From an archaeon (lineage in GTDB: Archaea; Asgardarchaeota; Hermodarchaeia; Hermodarchaeales; Hermodarchaeaceae): 8,396 nt of DNA. Below are positions 1-5,387 of this stretch, in pieces. The notes beneath the pieces were generated by a model. The model had not been told where the DNA came from, searched no databases, and saw only the letters and a program-made list of their open reading frames with translations. Within the stretch, counting starts at the first letter, position 1; each line of letters opens with the position of its first letter. Location of the stretch: contig JABXGV010000212.1 in assembly GCA_016550485.1 (NCBI GenBank), positions 1-8,396 on the forward strand. The letters run 5' to 3'. The position numbers were made by a program, and so were the translations under genes.

Positions 1-701
1 CGCTGATCACGATATCGACACAACATCACCACAGAGAGTTCAGGGAATAGCTCGATAATCCGCTCGGTGATGCGCGTTGTTTTGGGTTGTTGTTCATCTG
101 AGATATCAGCAATGTAGGAGGCTTTGGCCTCTTCTGGCCGAATTAGCACATAATCCTCATTTGGCCTGATTCCCAGCTCGATAATGGCTTGGTAATCTGG
201 AGTAAAGTCACGCAGCCACGCAACAGGGTCAAGTCCTTTGTAAGGGACTATTTTCTCAAGGGGAAAACCTAGCTTCTGCCATGCTCCTTTCATAAACCAC
301 GGTGTAAAGAGGATATCAGCAAAGGGAATGGTAAGAGTAGCTACGAACCGTGAATGCGGTGAGTCATTCGCGGTGAAATAGGGGAATCCCAGACCAAAGG
401 CGACCCGTGCACTCTCCGGAGAAGCAAAGGCAAAACCAATGTCCGGTTTCAGCTTACGGTGAACAAAATCTGCTAGCTTCACCACCCGCTCAGCGCTAGC
501 CTTTAGTTTATCGTACCTGCTGGCGCCTCCATGGCTACCAATCACCGCAGCTTCAATCCCGAGAAGCTTCAGTTTCCCTTGCACTTCGTCATATTTCCTT
601 GTCGTGTAGACTGCGTCGTGCCCCTTCGCTTTGAACCGTTCTGCTAGGGCATGACAGAACAAAGCTTGCTTGGGGGTTAGAACGTCGAACCATATCTTCA
701 C
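1..701 (-). CDS. DUF354 family protein (GT-B/epimerase-like), 3' end beyond window
   Basis: Translating the minus strand from GTG at 701 gives 233 uninterrupted codons up to the left edge, so the C-terminal third is missing (family members are usually about 340 residues). The protein opens with VKIWFDVLTPKQALF and continues with HALAERFKAKGHD, TTRKYDEV, IGSHGG and FAFASPESARVAFGLG. This is the recognisable N-terminal pattern of DUF354, a mostly archaeal family related to UDP-GlcNAc 2-epimerases and GT-B glycosyltransferases. LIRPEEAKASY begins the second lobe. The substrate is unknown; a role in nucleotide-sugar or surface-glycan metabolism is inferred from the family and from the sugar aminotransferase gene nearby. 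No membrane segment or signal peptide is seen, so it is probably cytoplasmic. The GTG start is supported by a GAGGTG SD site at 709-714, seven bases upstream. The gene is divergent from the helical-repeat gene at 862. Confidence 0.88.
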   Translation of the reverse strand, partial: MKIWFDVLTPKQALFCHALAERFKAKGHDAVYTTRKYDEVQGKLKLLGIEAAVIGSHGGASRYDKLKASAERVVKLADFVHRKLKPDIGFAFASPESARVAFGLGFPYFTANDSPHSRFVATLTIPFADILFTPWFMKGAWQKLGFPLEKIVPYKGLDPVAWLRDFTPDYQAIIELGIRPNEDYVLIRPEEAKASYIADISDEQQPKTTRITERIIELFPELSVVMLCRYRDQ

Positions 702-745
702 GCGTAAGCACCTCGTTGTAATCTAGTGTCCAATAGAGGCTAGTC

Positions 746-755
746 CCTTTATTAC
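746..755 (-). promoter_or_regulatory. Possible TATA box for the DUF354 gene
   Basis: On the minus strand this reads TAATAAAGGG, centred about 49 bases before the GTG start at 701. That spacing is like the other TATA candidates here (37 to 45 bases). The match is loose, so the call is tentative. Confidence 0.3.
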
Positions 756-777
756 TTGCGACCAAAAGAGAATACAT

Positions 778-792
778 CAACCTTAAAAGCCC
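778..792 (+). promoter_or_regulatory. Putative archaeal BRE/TATA promoter element (CAACCTTAAAAGCCC)
   Basis: This 15-base element differs at one base from the one at 2751-2765, and both precede plus-strand genes. The core CTTAAA fits a TATA-type box. It lies about 77 bases before the chosen start at 862, so transcription starting about 25 bases downstream would give a leader of roughly 50 bases. That leader can fold: CAAGGT (813-818) can pair with ACCTTG (857-862), which spans the first base of the start codon. Confidence 0.45.
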
Positions 793-849
793 TAGAAATA
801 GGAGTGAACGTGCAAGGTCTGGTGACGGAGGACATCACGGAGAACCATC

Positions 850-855
850 GAGGTG
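850..855 (+). promoter_or_regulatory. Shine-Dalgarno site GAGGTG that decides the start at 862
   Basis: GAGGTG is a perfect match to the archaeal anti-SD and sits six bases before GTG at 862. The in-frame GTG at 853, which would give a protein three residues longer, lies inside this SD and so is unlikely to be the start. Confidence 0.65.
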
Positions 856-861
856 AACCTT

Positions 862-1437
862 GTGTCTGACTACGAAGCTTTACGGCGTCGAATAGAGGAA
901 TACATGATTGCTGCTGAAGAATACGTGCAGGAGGGCGAGATGCATCGCGCATATTGGGAATTCGAGAAAGCTCACGTACTAGTTGAAAATGAGGGGACAC
1001 CTGAGCAGCTGCTCACTCTTTGGGAACATGCCGCTGCTGGCTTTACCGCTGCAGAAGCTCCACTCCAAGCGGCTCAAAGTCATCTTCACATCGCACGAAT
1101 CCATGCTGCAGCTGAACGAACAGAGGATGCGCGGGACAGCTTTTTAGCCGCTGCTAATGCTTTTGCAATGGTTCGTAATAAAACCAGAGATACCTGGGTC
1201 ACAATAGCTAGCGCACTAGAGCAAGCCATTGAGCGCACCATTGCCCTTGGCGACAACTCTACGGCCATTGAACTTCTCTTCAAATGCGCAGCTGTCCACC
1301 ACAAAGAAACCGGCTACAGGATGGATGCTATTAACCTTCTTGAGCGAGCCCAACTATTACTCGAAGAGGTACCCAACCACCCTCTCAGCGAGGATATAAC
1401 GGAACTCCTTAAATTCCTCATTGAAACATCAGGCTAG
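862..1437 (+). CDS. Small all-helical TPR/SNAP-like repeat protein
   Basis: This 191-residue soluble protein is predicted by eye to be alpha-helical throughout. It has repeated helix pairs rich in Ala, Leu and Glu: a YMIAAEEYVQEGEMHRAYWEFEKA pair near residues 14-37, then LWEHAAAGFTAAEAPLQAAQSHLHIARI, SFLAAANAFAMV, AIELLFKCAAVHH and AINLLERAQLLLEE. The spacing of small and large hydrophobics resembles tetratricopeptide or alpha-SNAP-type solenoids, which bind other proteins, but I cannot assign a named family or partner. No catalytic motif, signal peptide or membrane segment is seen. The start is set by the SD at 850-855. The gene is divergent from the DUF354 gene and convergent with the aminotransferase gene. 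The fold class is fairly safe; the function is unknown. Confidence 0.8.
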   Translation: MSDYEALRRRIEEYMIAAEEYVQEGEMHRAYWEFEKAHVLVENEGTPEQLLTLWEHAAAGFTAAEAPLQAAQSHLHIARIHAAAERTEDARDSFLAAANAFAMVRNKTRDTWVTIASALEQAIERTIALGDNSTAIELLFKCAAVHHKETGYRMDAINLLERAQLLLEEVPNHPLSEDITELLKFLIETSG

Positions 1438-1446
1438 ATTTGGCAG

Positions 1447-1481
1447 TGCCTTGAAGGGTTCTAAGCTGTGTCACCAAGGCA
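1447..1481. repeat. Inverted repeat / hairpin 1 in convergent gap
   Basis: TGCCTTG (1447-1453) and CAAGGCA (1475-1481) are exact reverse complements separated by 21 bases. The hairpin starts ten bases after the stop of the helical-repeat gene and is one base away from a second hairpin. It could be part of a processing or termination signal. Confidence 0.5.
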
Positions 1482-1482
1482 T

Positions 1483-1532
1483 AGCGTAACAGGGTCTCCC
1501 TTACCGACCCTAAAGGGTTTCCCGGTTACGCT
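1483..1532. repeat. Inverted repeat / hairpin 2 spanning the aminotransferase stop codon
   Basis: AGCGTAAC (1483-1490) pairs exactly with GTTACGCT (1525-1532). GGG 1492-1494 can extend the stem with CCC 1521-1523 after one mismatch. Inside lies a near-exact direct repeat, GGGTCTCCC (1492-1500) and GGGTTTCCC (1515-1523). Alternative stems are also possible: GGGTC 1492-1496 with GACCC 1506-1510, or ACCC 1507-1510 with GGGT 1515-1518. The right arm contains the TAA stop of the minus-strand aminotransferase gene. A shared terminator or RNA-processing structure for the two converging transcripts is an inference. Confidence 0.5.
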
Positions 1533-2662
1533 AGTGCTTGGCGAACTTGCTCTACAATCCATGCGATCTCTACTTCAGTTAAGGCTGGGTGAGTTGGAAG
1601 GGAGAGAACTTCTCTCACTGCCTGTTCTGTGACAGGCATCAACCCCTCTGTGTACCCGAAGAGTTCTCTGTAAATTGGGGTTAAATGGAGGGGGACTTCA
1701 TAATAAACGGCTGCGCCGATTTTGGCTTGATGAAGTGCTTTTTGAACAGCATCACGGCTTCTCGGTGGAAGGACTCTTATTGTGTAGAGGTACCAGTTAT
1801 GGGTCGCCCACTCTGCCTCCTGAGGAAGGACGATTCCCTCCACATCTGAAAGGTGTTTTGTAAGGTAGTGAGCATTCCTGCGACGTGCTTCTAGAAATTT
1901 TGGAAGGCGCTTCATCTGCTCTACACCAATGGCTGCTTCGATTTCGGGCATCCTGTAATTGTGTCCCATCATCACATACTCGTAGGGCCGAATTTCGCCA
2001 TGGGTGCGGATACGTCTGAGACGCTCTGCCACCTCATCGTTATTCGTGGTGAGGAGGCCGCCTTCACCTGTAGTGATTACCTTGCTGGGGTATAGGCTGA
2101 AACACCCTACATCACCAATGGTCCCCACTTGGCGTCCTCGATATAGGGCCCCGTGGGCTTGGCAGGCATCCTCGATTATTCGCAGATTGTGTTCGTGGGA
2201 TAGTTCGAGGAGGGGATCCATATCGGTTGGGTGACCGTAGAGGTGGACAGGGAGTATCGCCTTTGTCTTGGGTGTGATGGCAGCCTCTACCTTATCGGGG
2301 TCCAAGTTGTAGTTTTCCAGGTTGATGTCCACAAAGACTGGTTTTGCCCCGCAGAGGAGAACCATATTGGTTGTGGCTATGAAGCTGAAGGGTGGCGCTA
2401 TGACTTCGTCGCCGGGTTTGATGTCTAGGGCAAGGAGGGCTGCGTGGAGGGCAGCTGTGCCTGAGTTGACAGCGATGGCGTGCTTTGCTCCTACGAATTC
2501 TGAGAAGGACTCTTCGAACTGGCGGACATAGGTGCCTGCACCGGACTTGTGAGTCAACATTCCGCTTTCTAGAATCTTTGTGACTATTGCGATTTCTTCG
2601 GGACCCAGAACTGGGCGATTGGAGGGGATGAACTTGCTAGGTGGCTTGGCAGGTGGTGACAT
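1526..2662 (-). CDS. DegT/DnrJ/EryC1/StrS family PLP-dependent sugar aminotransferase
   Basis: This 378-residue protein is the usual full length for the family, which transfers an amino group, usually from glutamate, to a keto-sugar nucleotide using pyridoxal phosphate. Motifs in order: GAGTYVRQFEESF (41-53); AVNSGTAALHAALLAL (64-79), the phosphate-binding region; APPFSF (89-94), stacking on the cofactor; IIEDACQAHGA (162-172), with the cofactor-nitrogen Asp165; FSLYPSKVITTGEGG (188-202), with the Schiff-base Lys194; and GHNYRMPEIEAAIG (233-246). All key residues are present, so it is probably active. The exact sugar (perosamine, viosamine, bacillosamine-type or other) cannot be read from the sequence. 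It is cytoplasmic, and a role in surface-glycan or protein-glycosylation precursors is likely given the nearby DUF354 gene. The SD is weak (AAGGCGGG, about eight bases before ATG). Confidence 0.93.
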   Translation of the reverse strand: MSPPAKPPSKFIPSNRPVLGPEEIAIVTKILESGMLTHKSGAGTYVRQFEESFSEFVGAKHAIAVNSGTAALHAALLALDIKPGDEVIAPPFSFIATTNMVLLCGAKPVFVDINLENYNLDPDKVEAAITPKTKAILPVHLYGHPTDMDPLLELSHEHNLRIIEDACQAHGALYRGRQVGTIGDVGCFSLYPSKVITTGEGGLLTTNNDEVAERLRRIRTHGEIRPYEYVMMGHNYRMPEIEAAIGVEQMKRLPKFLEARRRNAHYLTKHLSDVEGIVLPQEAEWATHNWYLYTIRVLPPRSRDAVQKALHQAKIGAAVYYEVPLHLTPIYRELFGYTEGLMPVTEQAVREVLSLPTHPALTEVEIAWIVEQVRQALA

Positions 2663-2693
2663 CGCTGTTTCCCGCCTTGAATGGTATCTGCCC

Positions 2694-2705
2694 CCATATA
2701 AAATT
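2694..2705 (-). promoter_or_regulatory. Putative TATA box for the aminotransferase gene
   Basis: The minus strand reads AATTTTATATGG, centred about 37 bases before the ATG at 2662. This is a good archaeal TATA-type sequence and would give a short leader. Confidence 0.5.
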
Positions 2706-2750
2706 AACTGTTTTTCCGTAAATTTGAGTTAAAAACGTGCGTTCAGCCAA

Positions 2751-2765
2751 CAACCTTAAACGCCC
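2751..2765 (+). promoter_or_regulatory. Putative archaeal BRE/TATA promoter element (CAACCTTAAACGCCC)
   Basis: This sequence matches the element at 778-792 at 14 of 15 bases. It is centred about 43 bases before the ATG at 2800, leaving a leader of about 15-20 bases that contains the SD AGGGAG at 2788-2793. Confidence 0.55.
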
Positions 2766-2799
2766 AAGGCAACAAACAGTCTAACCGAGGGAGTTTGTA

Positions 2800-3246
2800 A
2801 TGAACCCAACAGAGACTCCACCACCCAAAAGCCCAGCACCCGATATAGGAGACACTCTTTCGGAAACAAAGCCCCATAAAAAACGCTGGGCAATAGTTCG
2901 AGGCATCTTGTTCACAGCCTTTGTCTCCCTAATCGTCTCAGCCACTATCTACTACGGACAAGATATCGACCCCAACCTCTCCATCTTTTTCTCTGCCCAC
3001 ATCTTCTTACTCATCATCTTCTTTGCAGCCAGCCTAGTAATCACCATCACTCGCCGTCTCTTCAGTGAAGAGGCCCTCCTCCTCTTCATCATTCTCGATG
3101 CCCTCTTCCTAGCCTACTACTCCTACACCATGGTCATACATTACTTCGCAGTTCTGTTCCCCGCCTTCATCCAGTATCTAGCCATCTTCATCGCTATTGG
3201 CAGCGTATTTCTTCTCTTCATCGGTTACGCCCTTAGCTCCCGCTAA
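2800..3246 (+). CDS. Hypothetical membrane protein with four transmembrane helices
   Basis: This 148-residue protein is of no family I recognise. It has a polar, proline-rich N-terminal tail of about 28 residues ending in KPHKKR. Four hydrophobic segments follow, at about 31-51, 61-84, 91-112 and 118-145, and the C-terminus is very short. The basic stretch before helix 1 and the TRR between helices 2 and 3 suggest that both termini face the cytoplasm. The helices are rich in Phe, Ile, Leu and Tyr, with no conserved charged residue that would suggest transport chemistry. The ATG start is supported by AGGGAG at 2788-2793, six bases upstream, and by a promoter element at 2751-2765. It is divergent from the aminotransferase gene and ends 14 bases from the end of the converging MFS gene. 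Function unknown. Confidence 0.82.
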   Translation: MNPTETPPPKSPAPDIGDTLSETKPHKKRWAIVRGILFTAFVSLIVSATIYYGQDIDPNLSIFFSAHIFLLIIFFAASLVITITRRLFSEEALLLFIILDALFLAYYSYTMVIHYFAVLFPAFIQYLAIFIAIGSVFLLFIGYALSSR

Positions 3247-3260
3247 ATCACACGCGGCGA

Positions 3261-4541
3261 CTAGCTTTGTTCAGGCTGTTCGGGGTTGCTCTTCCGCCTA
3301 GGCTCACGTACCACAGCCGCAAAGAGGACCGCCCCACTCGCCACAAGCCCTGTGGAGAGAAAGAAGACATCGATGATGGCTTGGAGCTCTGCAAAATCTG
3401 AGGAAACCCCGTTAATAAGATAATAGTTCTCTCGCCATGTAGCAAAGAAGGACCCAACGACCGTAGGGGACGCCCCAAAGGAAAGCGTCCACGCCGCATT
3501 ATACGCGCCGAAGAGACGGCCTCGCTGGTCCTCGGGGATAAGATCCGCAGCAAGAGCGTAGCCCACCGTGTGCAAGGCTGGGCGCGTGATACCAGCCAGG
3601 GTATTCACGATTAGCATCGGCAGTAAGGCAGTCGAGAAGGGATACAGAAGTGTGACCGCTATTTGTATTATCAGCGCTTCAAGAATGACGAACTTGCGCC
3701 CCAAGCGGTCTCCCAAATACCCAGCGACGGGAGCCGCGATAAGACCTACTCCAGAGTTGAGATTTCGCACCAGCCCAATCTCAACGGATGAAAGGCTAAG
3801 ACCAATACGAAGATAGACGGTGAAGAGGGACATGTAGCATGTCCATCCAATTGCGATGAAGGCCCAGCAGCCGAGGAAGATAAGGAATCCAGGTGGATAA
3901 CCTTTGAGTACTCCTTTCAGACCTCTGGAGGTTTTCAATTGACTTTCTTGTTCTAATACACTAGGCAGCCCTTTGACCTCAGGGACGAGGGCAACCAAGA
4001 CGATAACGCTCCCGAACATAATTGCCGAAGCAATGGGGAAGACGAAGGGAAAGCCAGCGCCAGGTGTGGGAATGTCATAGATTGCACCGATAACTGTGAT
4101 GCCGACGATTCGTCCTATAACACCAAGCCCGTTGATACGTCCATTAAGTGTCGATCTCTCACCGGGTGCGGTGAGGTCCGCGAAGAGTGCAGCCCAGCCA
4201 GTGTTTGACATCGACCAGATAGCCTCAATGAGTGCTAATCCGATGATGATCACCCAGACAGATATCGAGGTCCAGATCAGGAGATACCCGATGCCGGCAG
4301 AGATTTCACCAACAACGATTAGTAGGCGGCGGCGCCTGATGCGATCCGATAAGCGTCCCCATACCAGCGCCTGCATCGAGCTGCTGATTAACATGGGCAA
4401 GGTAATAACTAGGCTGATTTCGATGAAGCTAGCCCCAAGTACCTCGAACATAAAGAGCGTCAGGAATGTGTAGAAGATTGCCCTGCGGCTGTTGACCATG
4501 AACTGGAAGGATGCCATGCCAATCTGGACTTTAGCTCGCAA
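3261..4541 (-). CDS. Major facilitator superfamily (MFS) transporter
   Basis: This 426-residue integral membrane protein has about twelve hydrophobic helices, a normal MFS length. The family signature is present in both halves: GRLSDRIRRRR (62-72) after helix 2 and GYLGDRLGRK (274-283) after helix 8. A second symmetric pair is ADLTAPGERSTLNGRIN (121-137) and ADLIPEDQRGRLFGAYN (332-348). A hydrophilic central loop (about 187-215) separates the two six-helix bundles, and the C-terminal tail is charged. It probably exports or imports a small solute by proton coupling. The halves resemble multidrug-type MFS exporters, but the substrate cannot be read. The start is TTG at 4541, supported by AGAGGTT at 4548-4554 and a TATA box at 4581-4592; ATG at 4517 (residue 9) is the fallback. 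The gene is convergent with the four-helix gene, 14 bases away. Confidence 0.92.
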   Translation of the reverse strand: MRAKVQIGMASFQFMVNSRRAIFYTFLTLFMFEVLGASFIEISLVITLPMLISSSMQALVWGRLSDRIRRRRLLIVVGEISAGIGYLLIWTSISVWVIIIGLALIEAIWSMSNTGWAALFADLTAPGERSTLNGRINGLGVIGRIVGITVIGAIYDIPTPGAGFPFVFPIASAIMFGSVIVLVALVPEVKGLPSVLEQESQLKTSRGLKGVLKGYPPGFLIFLGCWAFIAIGWTCYMSLFTVYLRIGLSLSSVEIGLVRNLNSGVGLIAAPVAGYLGDRLGRKFVILEALIIQIAVTLLYPFSTALLPMLIVNTLAGITRPALHTVGYALAADLIPEDQRGRLFGAYNAAWTLSFGASPTVVGSFFATWRENYYLINGVSSDFAELQAIIDVFFLSTGLVASGAVLFAAVVREPRRKSNPEQPEQS

Positions 4542-4580
4542 GGATACAACCTCTAGAAGATAGCACCCTACACTACCCTA

Positions 4581-4592
4581 GCTATATTTAAC
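4581..4592 (-). promoter_or_regulatory. Putative TATA box for the MFS gene
   Basis: The minus strand reads GTTAAATATAGC, centred about 45 bases before the TTG start at 4541. A start site about 25 bases downstream would give a leader of about 20 bases carrying the SD. This is one of the clearest TATA boxes in the window. Confidence 0.55.
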
Positions 4593-4793
4593 CTCATTCT
4601 TTGAATCGTGTTCTGCCTTTCATATCACTACACAGAGTCACTTCCCTCGTCGCCTTCGGCGGTACAAAAAGAACCTATGCTGCCAGTACCACCATGACTA
4701 TTACAATCTCCGCTATGAGTATCAAGAGGGACAGAGGGGGCCAGATAAATAATCTTCATCTAGGTCAAAGACTATGTATGCTCTGATTTTAGT

Positions 4794-4879
4794 GAAACGC
4801 TAATATTACTCACAAAACGGGTTGCATATCGACTCGCTGCTTTTATTGGTAATAGAAATGATGTTTTGTTTAGCGTTTT
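4794..4879. repeat. Interrupted inverted repeat with 9 + 7 paired bases
   Basis: AAACGCTAA (4795-4803) pairs with TTAGCGTTT (4870-4878). After an eight-base bulge on the left side only, ACAAAAC (4812-4818) pairs with GTTTTGT (4863-4869). The right arm is continuous, giving 16 Watson-Crick pairs nested around a 44-base loop. The run of T at 4876-4881 follows the stem on the plus strand. It lies about 65 bases before the SnoaL-like gene and could be an RNA structure, a regulator site, or the ends of a small element. Confidence 0.45.
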
Positions 4880-4945
4880 TTCGTATTAACCCGAAGGCAA
4901 CAATTATTAGATGAAAAAATAAGAATCGCGGAGAGATGTTGTTCC

Positions 4946-5374
4946 ATGTCATTGGAAGAGAATAAGGCGATTGTACGTAGGTTTATTGAAGCCTATAATG
5001 AGCGAAACTTGGATTTATGCATGGGGTTTATTGCATCAGATTATGTTGACCACACAAATAAGGTCGACCGAGACGATCTTAAACAATTACTAATTTTAGC
5101 TTTCAAAGGTTTCCCTGATTTACATGAGAGTATTGAAGATATCATTGCTGAAGGGGATAAAGTGTGGATACGTGTTAAAACCACGGGGACTCATACCGGT
5201 GAATGGCGTGGATTAGCCCCTACTGGTATCGAGATCACATCGAATGGCGTTGACATCTATCGCATAGTTAATGGCAAAATTGCAGAGTATCGAAACGTCA
5301 GTGACCAATTGAGTTTCCTCAAACAGCTAGGTCTTATCGAGTACACCGAAAAAGGAAAGCAACTGAGTGAATAG
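4946..5374 (+). CDS. SnoaL-like (NTF2-fold) protein, ester cyclase type
   Basis: This 142-residue protein has the typical length and pattern of SnoaL-like proteins: ENKAIVRRFIEAYNERNLD at 5-23, YVDHT (33-37), GFPDLHESIEDIIAEGDKVWIR (two halves, 55-76), GTHTGEWRGLAPTG (81-94), GVDIYRIVNGKIAEYR (101-116) and DQLSFLKQLG (120-129). The family forms a cone-shaped alpha+beta fold; some members are polyketide cyclases or hydrolases, and many have no known substrate, so the reaction cannot be named. It is soluble, with no signal peptide. The start ATG at 4946 follows GGAGAG by about ten bases. A weak AT-rich promoter candidate (AATTATTAG) lies near 4902-4910. Base composition is about 40% GC over the gene, against about 50% in the next gene, and such proteins are abundant in bacteria, so transfer is plausible. 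It ends 13 bases from the converging VWA gene. Confidence 0.9.
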   Translation: MSLEENKAIVRRFIEAYNERNLDLCMGFIASDYVDHTNKVDRDDLKQLLILAFKGFPDLHESIEDIIAEGDKVWIRVKTTGTHTGEWRGLAPTGIEITSNGVDIYRIVNGKIAEYRNVSDQLSFLKQLGLIEYTEKGKQLSE

Positions 5375-5387
5375 GGGCTTTGAAAGG

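Larger units (their letters stand above)
4542..4945. other. 404-base gap between MFS and SnoaL-like genes, no convincing gene
   Basis: This gap holds the MFS promoter on its left side and the upstream region of the SnoaL-like gene on its right. The only open frames are short (for example 61 codons at 4601-4786 plus, and 43 at 4628-4759 minus), without good SD sites. A small stable hairpin, CGCC-TTC-GGCG, lies at 4651-4661, and a longer interrupted inverted repeat lies at 4794-4879. The right half is AT-rich. No tRNA-like or CRISPR-like structure was seen. Confidence 0.6.

Noticed and set aside
853..861. GTG at 853 as start of the helical-repeat gene
   Set aside because: It lies within the GAGGTG Shine-Dalgarno site that serves GTG at 862.
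1483..1532. tRNA gene, suggested by the GCGTAAC/GTTACGC acceptor-like arms
   Set aside because: The span is only 50 bases, with no D arm, anticodon arm or T arm in the right order.
4601..4786. 61-codon plus-strand frame in the large gap
   Set aside because: No SD site, no ATG at its start, a composition unlike a protein, and no recognisable motif.
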